A program made the translations under genes and the position numbers. From JBEGHD01 sp049334165 (GTDB lineage: Bacteria > Bacteroidota > Bacteroidia > Flavobacteriales_D > Sanyastnellaceae), in the NCBI GenBank assembly GCA_049334165.1, contig JBEGHD010000012.1: a stretch of DNA of 64,000 nucleotides. One strand, given 5' to 3'. Each line of letters starts with the position of its first letter. Within the stretch, counting starts at the first letter, position 1. The notes under the pieces are model-generated. The model searched no databases, was not told where the DNA came from, and worked only from the letters and a program-made list of their open reading frames with translations. This document shows positions 14,560 to 22,846 of the stretch, one piece after another.

Positions 14560-16965
14560 TTAATTGCGCAACACTTTTCCTTTTTGAACCATGCTCTGCA
14601 GTCGCTCTAGCGTTTTCTTCTGCATGCAGAGCTCGAGGAAAGCTTTCCTTTCGAGGTCGAGCAGGTAGCGTTCAGAAACCTGTTGTCTTTCGGAGAGGTC
14701 GCCTCCGCACATCACTTCTCCGAGCTTTTCGGAAATCAGTTTGTCGTGCTCCGAGATGTAGTTTCCGGAGAACATGCTGTTGGCTCCAACGTACACAATG
14801 CCGAGTCCTTCCTGGCCCATCACTGTGATGTCGGTGCGCTCTGCCGGCATGGAGTAGCCTTTGTTGGCGAGCTGCAGGCAGGCATTTTTGGCGTAAGCCA
14901 CCTGATGCGCTCTGCTCACGATCACTTCGTCTTTTCCTTCTTGCAAGTAACCGAGCTCGAAAGCTTCGTGGGCGCTGGTGCTCACTTTGGCCTGTCCGAT
15001 GGTCAGGAACCTGTTTCGAAGTTGGTTCACGCGAATGTCTCCGTCTTTGAGTTCATCGCTGAGGCGGGTAACAAACTCTTTGGTTCCGCCACCTCCGGGA
15101 ATTACTCCCACACCAAACTCCACGAGTCCCATGTAAGTTTCTGCGTGAGCAATCACCTTGTCGGCATGCATGCAAAGTTCGCAACCACCACCGAGTGCCA
15201 TCTGGTGTGGCGCTGCCACAACCGGAATGGCCGAGTAGCGCATGCGCATCATCGTGTTTTGGAAAGTGCGGATAGCCAGTTCGAGCTCGTCAAATTCCTG
15301 CTCCACGGCCATCATGAAAATCATTCCCACATTGGCACCTGCCGAGAAGTTGTTTCCCTCGTTGGAAACCACCAATCCTTTATAGTCAGCTTCTGCCATG
15401 TCGATCGCCTTGTTGAGGCCTTCGATTACTTCGCCACCGATGGTGTTCATTTTAGTGTGGAACTCGATGTTGAGAATTCCATCTCCAAGATCTTTAATGG
15501 TTGTACCGGAATTGCTCCAGAGTACTTTCTCATCCGGGATGTTGGCGAGAACAACCTGGTCTTCCTGTCCGGGAATCACCTTGTAGCTTTTCGATTCGAT
15601 ATCCCAGAATTTCTTCGTGCCGTTTTCTAGCTTGTAGAAAGTTTCGGCTCCGCTGTCGAGCATGTCGTAAACCCACTGAGCGGGCTTTTGGCCATCGGCT
15701 TCCATTTTTTCGAGAGCGGCTTTTACGCCCACTGCGTCCCAGTTTTGGAAAGGACCGAGTTTCCAACCGAATCCGGCACGCATACCGTCATCGATCTTGT
15801 AGAGCTCATCTGAAATTTCAGGGATACGGTTCGAAACGTATTGGAAAAGTCCGTTGAACGATTTGCGGTAAAATTCTCCGGCTTTGTCCTGGCCGTTGTA
15901 GAGCATTTTTACGCGCTTGTGCAAATCGTCAACTCCTTTTGTAGTCTGAAGAGTAGGGAAGTTGGTTTTCTCCTTTTCAGAGTATTCGAGCGTATCGAGA
16001 TCGAGGCTCAAAATCACACTCTTGCCCTGGTCGTCTTTAATCTTTTTGTAAAAACCCTGACCGGATTTACTTCCCAGCCAGCCGTTGTCCACCATCTTTT
16101 GGACGTAGTCGGGAATTTCGAAAACATCCTGACGCTCGTCATCGGGACAGTTTTCGCGAACTCCGTTGGCCACATGCACGAGCGTGTCGAGTCCAACAAC
16201 ATCGCACGTTCTGAAAGTTGCCGATTTTGGGCGCCCTAGCACGGGGCCGGTGAGTTTGTCGACATCCTCCACTGACAATCCCATGTCTTTCACCATGTGG
16301 AAAAGCGACTGAATGGAATAAACTCCAATTCTGTTGGCGATAAATGCCGGAGTATCTTTACAGGGTACGGTCGTTTTTCCGAGATACTTGCTACCGTACT
16401 CCATCAAGAAATCGATCACTTCAGGATCGGTGGTAGGAGCCGGGATGATCTCCAACAGCTCGAGGTAGCGAGGTGGATTGAAGAAGTGCGTTCCGCAGAA
16501 ATGTTTTTGGAAATCTTCGCTTCTTCCTTCAGTCATCAACTTGATAGGGATTCCCGAAGTGTTGGTAGTGATTAGCGTTCCTTCCTTGCGGTGCTTTTCA
16601 ACGTTTTCGAAAACCTTTTGCTTGATGTCCAGGCGCTCAACAACCACTTCGATGGTCCAGTCGCAATCGGCAATGCCGGCCATGTCATCATCGAAGTTTC
16701 CGGTGGTGATGCGGTCGGCAAAAGATTTTTTATAAATGGGTGAAGGGTTCGATTTGATAGCCGATTGGAGCGACTCGTTGACGATGCGGTTTCGAACGTC
16801 TTTGTCTTCGAGCGATTTTCCTGCTGCTTTTTCCTTTTCGTTGAGTTCGCGAGGAACGATGTCGAGCAAAAGTACCTCGAGGCCGATATTGGCAAAATGG
16901 CACGCAATGCGCGATCCCATTACTCCCGAACCGAGGACAGCCACTTTGTTGATTTGTCTCTTCAT
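14560..16965 (-). CDS. fadN: 3-hydroxyacyl-CoA dehydrogenase/enoyl-CoA hydratase, FadN type
   Basis: This 801-residue bifunctional beta-oxidation enzyme has the dehydrogenase part first, as in Bacillus FadN and unlike E. coli FadB/FadJ. An NAD-binding Rossmann motif VLGSGVMGSRIACHFA lies at about residues 10-25, and the dehydrogenase domains continue to about residue 310 (HFFNPPRYLELLEI, DTPAFIANRIG). The hydratase/crotonase part lies at about 490-700, with NEGNNFSAGANVGM, ALGGGCELCMHAD and EFGVGVIPGGGGTKE. It is the first enzymatic gene after marR (123 bp apart), and its product feeds the thiolase encoded 23 bp downstream. Confidence 0.93.
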   Translation of the reverse strand: MKRQINKVAVLGSGVMGSRIACHFANIGLEVLLLDIVPRELNEKEKAAGKSLEDKDVRNRIVNESLQSAIKSNPSPIYKKSFADRITTGNFDDDMAGIADCDWTIEVVVERLDIKQKVFENVEKHRKEGTLITTNTSGIPIKLMTEGRSEDFQKHFCGTHFFNPPRYLELLEIIPAPTTDPEVIDFLMEYGSKYLGKTTVPCKDTPAFIANRIGVYSIQSLFHMVKDMGLSVEDVDKLTGPVLGRPKSATFRTCDVVGLDTLVHVANGVRENCPDDERQDVFEIPDYVQKMVDNGWLGSKSGQGFYKKIKDDQGKSVILSLDLDTLEYSEKEKTNFPTLQTTKGVDDLHKRVKMLYNGQDKAGEFYRKSFNGLFQYVSNRIPEISDELYKIDDGMRAGFGWKLGPFQNWDAVGVKAALEKMEADGQKPAQWVYDMLDSGAETFYKLENGTKKFWDIESKSYKVIPGQEDQVVLANIPDEKVLWSNSGTTIKDLGDGILNIEFHTKMNTIGGEVIEGLNKAIDMAEADYKGLVVSNEGNNFSAGANVGMIFMMAVEQEFDELELAIRTFQNTMMRMRYSAIPVVAAPHQMALGGGCELCMHADKVIAHAETYMGLVEFGVGVIPGGGGTKEFVTRLSDELKDGDIRVNQLRNRFLTIGQAKVSTSAHEAFELGYLQEGKDEVIVSRAHQVAYAKNACLQLANKGYSMPAERTDITVMGQEGLGIVYVGANSMFSGNYISEHDKLISEKLGEVMCGGDLSERQQVSERYLLDLERKAFLELCMQKKTLERLQSMVQKGKVLRN

Positions 16966-17088
16966 ATTTGGATTTTATTTTTTGCCCCAGACTTGTCAAA
17001 AGTCATTTGGGTGGATTGCTAAATTTATATTGTTAACCGTTTGATTTCTATGGTTGTTTGTTCAGTTTTTCTGACCTTCTCTTAAACG

Positions 17089-17562
17089 CTAGTGTTCTTT
17101 GCCGTTTTTAGAAACTCCGCTCACTTCTTGTTCAAAAATTTTGTTTTCATCAAGCGTGAGATTGATCGTTTCCATCACTTCAAAAAAGGTGTTCAATTTT
17201 CCTTGAGGAATCTTTTCTTGAAGCGCTTCATTCAGCCTAAGCACAACTTCTTTCGAAGTCTCTCGCATTTCGTTTCCTTTTTTGGTGAGAAACACGCGCA
17301 CCATTCTGCCGTCTTTTGAGTCGGCTTTTCTTTCGATGAGACCTTTCTCTTCCATTGATTTCAGCGTCCTTGTTAGGCTTCTGCTTTCCATCCCCATTTT
17401 GGGCCCGAGCTTGGTGGAAGGTGTTCCTTCTTTGTCGATATTCAACAGCACAAATCCTATTGACATGGTGCCTCCAAATTTGGCGGCTTCGTAATTGTAG
17501 AGTCTGGAAATCTTTGTCCAGGCCCATCGGATGTGAAAATCGAGCGTTTCTTCTGGTTTCAT
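17089..17562 (-). CDS. MarR family transcriptional regulator of the beta-oxidation operon
   Basis: This 157-residue winged-helix regulator has N-terminal dimerisation helices (about 5-35), a DNA-binding region with STKLGPKMGMESRSLTRTLKSME (as GPKMGMESRSLTRTLK, about 50-75), the wing KADSKDGRMVRVFLTKKG (about 80-97), and a C-terminal dimerisation helix. It is the first gene before fadN, fadA and acyl-CoA dehydrogenase, on the same strand. By analogy with fatty-acid-responsive regulators it probably represses the operon until an acyl-CoA or fatty acid binds; the ligand is inferred. A 16-bp palindrome about 90 bp upstream is a candidate operator. Confidence 0.88.
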   Translation of the reverse strand: MKPEETLDFHIRWAWTKISRLYNYEAAKFGGTMSIGFVLLNIDKEGTPSTKLGPKMGMESRSLTRTLKSMEEKGLIERKADSKDGRMVRVFLTKKGNEMRETSKEVVLRLNEALQEKIPQGKLNTFFEVMETINLTLDENKIFEQEVSGVSKNGKEH

Positions 17563-17651
17563 AAAAGTAAGTTGATCAGGCAGTACAAAGCTTTAAGAAA
17601 AAATGAAGAATTTCTAAAACCTTGTGACGGTTACGAATGTAGGAAAAATAT

Positions 17652-17667
17652 GTTATGCACGCATAAC
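17652..17667. promoter_or_regulatory. candidate MarR operator palindrome
   Basis: GTTATGC and GCATAAC face each other across AC, a perfect 7-bp inverted repeat centred about 97 bp upstream of the marR start codon. MarR proteins typically bind 16-20-bp palindromes over their own promoters. No second copy was found in the 123-bp gap before fadN, which would fit control of the whole operon from one site. Confidence 0.5.
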
Positions 17668-17688
17668 AAAAAGAGGAAATTTGGGATT

Positions 17689-17714
17689 CCCTCCTACGCT
17701 GAAGCTTCGGAGGG
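17689..17714. repeat. CCTCC/GGAGG hairpin repeat
   Basis: CCCTCC and GGAGGG enclose TACGCTGAAGCTTC. This is a variant of the short 'CCTCCTACGCTGAAGCTTCGGAGG' motif (shown here in parts) that recurs near 35.3 kb in related form. It lies in the 434-bp gap between marR and the T9SS gene at 17997. Confidence 0.5.
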
Positions 17715-17812
17715 CAAGGAGGGGGTTAAGGGATTGAGGAGAGTGCCGTAGGTACGACAGACATCAAGTCCCACTAAAATTGATTGTCGAATTGAAGGGC
17801 GCGAAACCCAGC

Positions 17813-17982
17813 GGTTCCAATGTTTGTAGTCAGCCGCCTATTATTCCTGCCGACCCCGGAGTGGGTCGAATGTTTCCTGAATGTCAGAGTAACTGATAAA
17901 AAGAGTGGATGCGACCTCGCTGGGGTCGAAAATAAATCGGGTAAATCCAATAAGCTACAAATATTCGATGCCATTGGCATCG
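17813..17982. repeat. multi-hairpin non-coding repeat element
   Basis: The 434-bp gap 17563-17996 has no convincing gene. Its left part holds the candidate MarR operator and a CCTCC hairpin. The right part has three successive hairpins with the same outer bases: CGACCC/GGGTCG (17851-17868), CGACC/GGGTCG-type (17912-17928) and CGATGCC/GGCATCG (17966-17982). These are bracketed by TGTTTGTAG and CTACAAATA, which are themselves nearly complementary. The layout suggests one folded repeat element of about 170 bp. A short open frame inside it is judged non-coding. Confidence 0.5.
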
Positions 17983-17996
17983 TGAGCTGCATGCGG

Positions 17997-18887
17997 TTAA
18001 TTTTTAATGATTTTTTTGCTTATCACCTCGCCTTCAAATCTCAGGTTAAGGAAGTACATCCCAGAGGATAAATGGCTCAAATCGATTTTGATTGTTGAAC
18101 CGTGAATCGCGCAATCACTCTGCACAACTCTTCCCATCGCATTTCTCACCTCAATTTCTTGTGGCTTCAATCCTGGAGGGAAGTTGAGGGTGACTTCTCC
18201 TGACGTGGGATTGGGATAGAGACTGAACTCTTCTGGTGAATTCTTCTCTATTGATAAATCGAGGGCACATTGTCCGGGGCCGTCTTTTCCCATAGGGTGA
18301 AAGATAGAATCATTTGTGCTGAAGCAGATGAGTTGAGGGTATCCGCCATCGGCAAGCCAATCCCATGGCGGACTGAACAGTCCTGCTACACTGCCAATAT
18401 TCAATTTCCAGATATCATTCTTCGCTTGATTTCCATTTTCCTCGATAATCGTTATCAGCCATTGTTCAGCGTCAGGATTTCCTCCTATTATGAGTACATC
18501 TGCCAAAAAAACTTCTGGTAAAAAGTCGGATTCAAAGTATACATCCTGAATGGTGTCTCCAGTTTGTGCGCCAAAGTCGTACAGAAGAAATTCAGCAGTC
18601 GAATCTTTTGGGACAAAATAGACTTTATTCAAATTGCTCCTGAGTGCACCTTTGTATCCACCCAGGCAAGTGTCAAGTTTGGAATAAGACAGTTCATTGA
18701 TCAAGGTGTCTTCATTGTCCATGCAGTAATTGGTACTTTCAAAAATATAACCATTACCGCTGTAGATTGCGTTTATCCAGCGTGCATCAGATTCTGGGAA
18801 TGATTCTGGTGAAGGTGTCTGGGATAGAAGGCCTGATGAGGATGTTATTATGATAGTTAAAAGTAGAAAAGGGTATAATTTAGACAT
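17997..18887 (-). CDS. T9SS type A sorting-domain secreted protein
   Basis: This 296-residue protein has a signal peptide (LYPFLLLTIIITSSSGLLSQ) and a strand-rich domain containing few cysteines (in NYCMDNEDT and DTCLGGYKG). The C-terminal 75 residues form the type A sorting domain: EFSLYPNPTSGEVTLNFP, IEVRNAMGRVV, then SSGMYFLNLRFEG. The domain layout matches small Bacteroidota surface proteins of unknown function. It is monocistronic, 90 bp downstream (in its own direction) of the lolD-like gene, with no clear promoter box visible. Confidence 0.85.
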   Translation of the reverse strand: MSKLYPFLLLTIIITSSSGLLSQTPSPESFPESDARWINAIYSGNGYIFESTNYCMDNEDTLINELSYSKLDTCLGGYKGALRSNLNKVYFVPKDSTAEFLLYDFGAQTGDTIQDVYFESDFLPEVFLADVLIIGGNPDAEQWLITIIEENGNQAKNDIWKLNIGSVAGLFSPPWDWLADGGYPQLICFSTNDSIFHPMGKDGPGQCALDLSIEKNSPEEFSLYPNPTSGEVTLNFPPGLKPQEIEVRNAMGRVVQSDCAIHGSTIKIDLSHLSSGMYFLNLRFEGEVISKKIIKN

Positions 18888-18977
18888 GGCATTTTTGTAA
18901 AGTGATTTTCTAAAACTAAGAAAATCTATTCTTTCAAAAACTCCAATTCTTTCGAATCCCTGGATTCACAAAGGAGC

Positions 18978-19631
18978 TCACTTCTTCAACCTGCCGTCAA
19001 TCATTTCGATTTCGCGGTCGGCCATGGCGGCTAGTTCCTCGTTGTGGGTAACGATTACGAAAGTCTGATTGAACTCATCACGCAGTTTGAAGAACAGGTC
19101 GTGGAGTTCTTTGGCGTTGGCCGAATCAAGGTTTCCAGAGGGCTCGTCAGCAAAAATTACATTTGGCTGATTGATGAGCGATCTGGCCACAGCCACACGC
19201 TGTTGCTCTCCACCAGAAAGCTCCGATGGCTTATGTGAGGCTCTGCTTTTCACTCCCAAAAAATCGAGCAGCTCGAGAGCACGGGTTTCCACTTCTTTGC
19301 GGCTCTTTTTGCCGATGAAAGCTGGAATGCAGACATTCTCCAAAGCTGTAAACTCGGGGAGGAGGTGGTGAAACTGAAAGATAAAACCGATGTGTTCGTT
19401 TCTGAACTTCGAAAGCTCTTTGGCCGACATCGTTTGAGTGTTTGTGCCATCGTAGGCTACAATCCCTTTGTCGGCTCTGTCGAGTGTTCCGAGAATTTGA
19501 AGGAGTGTTGTTTTGCCGGCACCGGAAGCTCCCACAATGGAAATTATTTCACCCTGTTTTATCTCAAGGTCGATGCCTTTGAGCACCTCCAGTGAGCCGT
19601 AGCTCTTGTGTATGTCTTTTGCAGTCAGCAT
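18978..19631 (-). CDS. lolD: ABC transporter ATP-binding protein, LolD type
   Basis: The 217-residue ATPase starts at ATG ahead of LTAKDIHKSYG. It has Walker A GASGAGKTTLLQ (about 39), a Q-loop (FQFHHLLPEF), the ABC signature LSGGEQQRVAVARSL, Walker B VIFADEPSGNLDS and the H-loop FVIVTHNEE. The LLPEFTALENV and NLDS stretches fit the MacB/LolD subfamily that drives lipoprotein release from the inner membrane together with LolC/E permeases. No permease lies next to it, which is usual in Bacteroidota, so lolD is an assignment by sequence type only. The upstream DUF2141 gene is 49 bp away on the same strand. Confidence 0.85.
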   Translation of the reverse strand: MLTAKDIHKSYGSLEVLKGIDLEIKQGEIISIVGASGAGKTTLLQILGTLDRADKGIVAYDGTNTQTMSAKELSKFRNEHIGFIFQFHHLLPEFTALENVCIPAFIGKKSRKEVETRALELLDFLGVKSRASHKPSELSGGEQQRVAVARSLINQPNVIFADEPSGNLDSANAKELHDLFFKLRDEFNQTFVIVTHNEELAAMADREIEMIDGRLKK

Positions 19632-19680
19632 TGGAAGTGCAATGATAGGAATTCTCTTTTTACAACAGCAGCAGAATGAT

Positions 19681-20109
19681 CTATTCCATCTCGATGGTGA
19701 TCGACATGCTTTGCGAGAGTTCAAAGCTGCAGTCTTTCCATTTGGGTTTTCCCATCAGAAATGGATTGTTGGAAAATCCATACTGCTCCGTGGGCATGTT
19801 GAGCATGTTGAGATCCATTTCTTCATTGCCGTTCTGATCGTTGATCACCGCCACGGCATAGCGTCCGGGCGCAAGACCTTTAAAAGTCGTAGTGATTTTT
19901 TCAGACTTAGGTTCGAGAATGGCCTCACGGTAGGTTTTTTCTTCGTCCAGGAATGTTTCTTCTGTGTTGTACACCGCAATTAAAAGTTTACCGTCAGCCG
20001 CATCTTCAATGTTGGTGAAAGTCACTTCAAGGGTGTGCTTCTCTTCAACAGTGGCAGTGTTACTGAAGCTAAAGAGAAAAGAGGTCAGAATAAAAAATAC
20101 ATTAGCCAT
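19681..20109 (-). CDS. DUF2141 family secreted protein
   Basis: The 142-residue product from ATG at 20109 has a hydrophobic export signal (FFILTSFLFSFSNTA). The mature part matches DUF2141: LEVTFTNIEDAADGKLLIAVYN near the start (here with GKLLIAVYN), TTTFKGLAPGRYAVAVINDQNGN in the middle, and PTEQYGFSNNPFLMGKPKW near the end. The family is common in periplasmic proteins of Bacteroidota and Proteobacteria with unknown function; the GxYAVxVxHDxNxN pattern is its hallmark. It is divergent from sucC and upstream of the lolD-like gene. Confidence 0.85.
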   Translation of the reverse strand: MANVFFILTSFLFSFSNTATVEEKHTLEVTFTNIEDAADGKLLIAVYNTEETFLDEEKTYREAILEPKSEKITTTFKGLAPGRYAVAVINDQNGNEEMDLNMLNMPTEQYGFSNNPFLMGKPKWKDCSFELSQSMSITIEME

Positions 20110-20208
20110 ATCAAGCGATTTTGCTGTTTTCAAATTCAAAAGTGATAAACAGAGGAAGGTGATTTTTGTTGCCTTTCGGAGCTCTTTTCATTCAATGGAG
20201 CACATTCT

Positions 20209-20238
20209 TTGAAATCCCCTCAAAAGCTTCTACTTTTG
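20209..20238 (+). promoter_or_regulatory. sucC promoter (Bacteroidota type)
   Basis: TTG at 20209-20211, a 19-base spacer, and TACTTTTG at 20231-20238 match exactly the consensus TTG-N19-TAnnTTTG. The ATG of sucC follows 20 bases after the -7 box, implying an untranslated leader of roughly 15 bases. Confidence 0.7.
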
Positions 20239-20258
20239 GCGGCAAATTCCACGAAAAA

Positions 20259-21470
20259 ATGAACATTCACGAATATCAGGGTAAATCAATTTTAAAAAGT
20301 TTTGGTGTAGCCATCCAGGAAGGAAAAGTGGCTGACACCCCAGAGGAAGCTGCAAAAGCTGCTCAGGAACTAGGAAAAGAAACTGGCACAGAGTGGGCTG
20401 TAGTGAAAGCTCAGATTCACGCTGGTGGTCGCGGTAAAGGAACTGTTACTGAAACCGGATCTCACGGAGTTGTTCTCGCAAAAGGCCTCGATAAGGTTGA
20501 GGGAATTGCAAAAGACATCCTCGGTGGTCACCTGGTGACAGCTCAGACTTCCAAAGACGGAAAGAAAGTGAACAAGGTGCTTGTCGCACAGGACGTTTAC
20601 TATCCGGGAGACAGCGAGCCGAGCGAAATCTACATGTCTGTGCTGCTCGACCGCGGAAAAGGTCGCAACATCATCATGTATTCTACCGAAGGTGGCATGG
20701 ACATCGAGACGGTTGCGGAAAAAACACCTCACCTGATCTTCAAAGAAGAAATTGATCCTAAAGTTGGGATTCAGCCATTTCAGGCGCGCAAAGTTGCCTT
20801 CAACCTCGGCCTCAGCGGAACGGCTTTCAAAGAGATGGTGAAATTCGTGATGGCTCTTTACAAGGCCTACGAAGGTTGCGATGCTTCTATGTTTGAGATC
20901 AACCCGGTACTCAAAACTTCTGACGATAAAATTATCGCGGTGGACAGTAAGGTAACGCTTGACGATAACGCGCTTTACCGTCACAAAGATTACGCAGAAA
21001 TGCGCGACAAAACCGAAGAGGATCCAACAGAAGTGGAAGCTGGCGAAGCTGGACTCAACTACGTGAAGCTCGATGGAAACGTTGGCTGCATGGTGAACGG
21101 AGCCGGACTTGCAATGGCCACGATGGACATCATCAAGCTCTCTGGTGGTGAGCCTGCAAACTTTCTCGATGTGGGAGGTACAGCAAATGCCGAGCGTGTT
21201 GAAAAAGCGTTTCGCATTATCCTCAGCGACAAATCTGTGAAGGCCATTTTGGTAAACATTTTTGGAGGAATCGTTCGTTGCGATCGTGTAGCACAGGGAA
21301 TTGTGGACGCCTACAAAAACATGGGCGAGATGCCAGTGCCGTTGATTGTTCGCCTTCAGGGAACCAACGCAGAAGAAGCTAAGAAACTCATCGATGAGTC
21401 GGGCTTGAAAGCCGAGTCAGTAATCCTTCTTCAGGAAGCTGCCGACAAAGTGAAAGAAGCATTGTCTTAG
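20259..21470 (+). CDS. sucC: succinyl-CoA ligase (ADP-forming), beta subunit
   Basis: This subunit of the TCA-cycle enzyme makes ATP (or GTP) from succinyl-CoA. The 403 residues start MNIHEYQGKSILKSFGV, the standard ATP-grasp head. Other motifs are VVKAQIHAGGRGKGT (about 45), EINPVLKTSDD, and the succinate/CoA region FLDVGGTANAERVEKAF and LVNIFGGIVRCDRVAQGI. The alpha subunit gene sucD is not adjacent, as is common in Bacteroidota. A consensus promoter lies just upstream and a strong terminator just downstream, so it is transcribed alone. Confidence 0.97.
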   Translation: MNIHEYQGKSILKSFGVAIQEGKVADTPEEAAKAAQELGKETGTEWAVVKAQIHAGGRGKGTVTETGSHGVVLAKGLDKVEGIAKDILGGHLVTAQTSKDGKKVNKVLVAQDVYYPGDSEPSEIYMSVLLDRGKGRNIIMYSTEGGMDIETVAEKTPHLIFKEEIDPKVGIQPFQARKVAFNLGLSGTAFKEMVKFVMALYKAYEGCDASMFEINPVLKTSDDKIIAVDSKVTLDDNALYRHKDYAEMRDKTEEDPTEVEAGEAGLNYVKLDGNVGCMVNGAGLAMATMDIIKLSGGEPANFLDVGGTANAERVEKAFRIILSDKSVKAILVNIFGGIVRCDRVAQGIVDAYKNMGEMPVPLIVRLQGTNAEEAKKLIDESGLKAESVILLQEAADKVKEALS

Positions 21471-21495
21471 TCGACTGATAAATAAAATTTTCTGA

Positions 21496-21531
21496 AAGTC
21501 CCGGTGAATTCGTTCATCGGGACTTTTTTTG
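21496..21531 (+). terminator. intrinsic terminator of sucC
   Basis: AGTCCCG and CGGGACT, extended by GTGAA/TTCAT, form a stem of about 12 bp with a TTCG loop, followed by seven T residues. Confidence 0.9.
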
Positions 21532-21556
21532 TTTGATGCCTCAGTATTTCTGAGAT

Positions 21557-22093
21557 TTAATACTCTTCCCGTTCTTTCACAGCTTCTTCTTGCCACTCTT
21601 CCAGTTGGGTGAGGAGTTTTTCGTAGTCATCGATTTTGCTAAAAACCATTTCGTTTTTCAGGAAGTGATAGTCTGCAATGGCTACAGGTCTGCAATCTTG
21701 CTGCTCTTCAGGATTTTCTGAAGGAATCATCACGATGTCAATCTCAAGCTGGTAGCCGTTTTTTTCCAATCGCTTCGAGATACTCCTCGTGTCGATCATG
21801 ATCGATTTTCGTTCGTACCCTTCTTTCTGGTAACAAAGCAAGTAAAGGTCATTCGATGGCAGGCGCATCGTATAAGTTCCGTCTGAAGAGCTGTGGTGAA
21901 GGGTTGTGTCGCAGTAGAGGTTTATTACAGTTATTACTACTTCAGGCACACTGTGCTCGCGACCCAGGCTGTCTTCCTGCAGTGTCTGGCCGCGAAGTAG
22001 CAAGTTTATCGAAGAGTTTTGTGAGAGGGCAGAATTACTCACTAAAACGAACAGCGAACAAATTATCGCAAGGATGAATCTTGAGTTAGACAT
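21557..22093 (-). CDS. secreted protein with carboxypeptidase-regulatory-like fold
   Basis: This 178-residue exported protein has a signal peptide (ILAIICSLFVLVSNSALSQ). A mature segment (about 30-105) has the pattern VPEVVITVINLY, SSSDGTYTMRLPSND, LYLLCYQKEGYERKSI, which resembles the CarboxypepD_reg-like beta-sandwich often found in Bacteroidota. The C-terminus is helical and acidic (EKLLTQLEEWQEEAVKERE) with no sorting domain, so it is probably periplasmic. No specific function is recognised. It sits alone between sucC (convergent) and the O-methyltransferase. Confidence 0.65.
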   Translation of the reverse strand: MSNSRFILAIICSLFVLVSNSALSQNSSINLLLRGQTLQEDSLGREHSVPEVVITVINLYCDTTLHHSSSDGTYTMRLPSNDLYLLCYQKEGYERKSIMIDTRSISKRLEKNGYQLEIDIVMIPSENPEEQQDCRPVAIADYHFLKNEMVFSKIDDYEKLLTQLEEWQEEAVKEREEY

Positions 22094-22188
22094 GAATAGG
22101 CGTTAAATAGTAAGGTCAACAGCGCAAAGTTATTCAAACAATGCATATAGTTTGTCAGGTTTATCCTATTCCTTACGTAAAAATTTAT

Positions 22189-22830
22189 TCAGAGTTTCCG
22201 CACGGCCATTACCCCATCACGCAGGGGAAGCATCACGTTTTCAACCCGGTCGTCCTTTTGAACGAAGTCGTTGAATTCCAAAAGTGCCCGAGTGTCTTTG
22301 TCGTTTGGAGAAACTTCCTCGACCACCTTTCCGCTCCACAACACGTTGTCGGCCAGGATAAAACTGTTTTTCGGCAGTTTATCGATGAGCAACTTGTAGT
22401 AGTTGAGGTAGTTAGTCTTGTCGGCATCGATAAAAACCAGATCCCACTTTTCGTCCAACTTTGGAATGATTTCCAGGGCATCGCCAAAATGGCGCGTGAT
22501 GCGCTCTTCCATTTTAGCCGCTGCGAAATATTTGTCCTGAATCGGCTCCAGCTCATCGTTGATGTCGATGGTGTGGAGGATGCCGCCATCGGCAAGCCCT
22601 TCTGCAAGACAAATGGCTGAGTAGCCGGTGTACGTGCCAATTTCCAAAATCCGTTTTGGGCGAACCATGTAACTGATCAAGCTCAAAAACCGGCCCTGAA
22701 CATGGCCTGAGAGCATTCTCGGTTGTAGTATTTTTTGATGGGTTTCTCGGTTGAGGTTGTGAAGAGCTTCAGTTTCCGGGGTGGTGTGCTTGCTGATGTA
22801 ATCGTCAAGCTTTTCGTCTAAAAAGTCCAT
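22189..22830 (-). CDS. SAM-dependent O-methyltransferase (class I, caffeoyl-CoA OMT-like)
   Basis: This 213-residue methyltransferase has the SAM-binding ILEIGTYTGYSAICLAEGL (about 62-80), acidic motif II HTIDINDELEP, the metal/catalytic segment DLVFIDADKTNYLNYY (about 130-145) and ADNVLWSGKV. These are typical of bacterial YrrM/catechol-type enzymes that methylate small hydroxylated compounds; the substrate is unknown. The start is set at ATG 22830, preceded by AGAAG at a suitable distance. An alternative upstream start would overlap the preceding gene. It lies 16 bp downstream of the MopE/dockerin-like gene and may share its transcript. Confidence 0.88.
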   Translation of the reverse strand: MDFLDEKLDDYISKHTTPETEALHNLNRETHQKILQPRMLSGHVQGRFLSLISYMVRPKRILEIGTYTGYSAICLAEGLADGGILHTIDINDELEPIQDKYFAAAKMEERITRHFGDALEIIPKLDEKWDLVFIDADKTNYLNYYKLLIDKLPKNSFILADNVLWSGKVVEEVSPNDKDTRALLEFNDFVQKDDRVENVMLPLRDGVMAVRKL

Positions 22831-22846
22831 TTGTCTTCTAAAATAT

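Noticed and set aside
14683..15630. Plus-strand open frame of about 315 codons
   Set aside because: It lies entirely antisense to the fadN coding sequence, whose domains and active-site motifs are complete. The product is histidine/valine-rich without motifs, as expected for a shadow of a codon-biased gene.
17820..18071. 83-codon open frame upstream of the T9SS gene
   Set aside because: It crosses the three-hairpin repeat element and runs antisense into the 3' end of the T9SS gene; no start signal or motif was seen.
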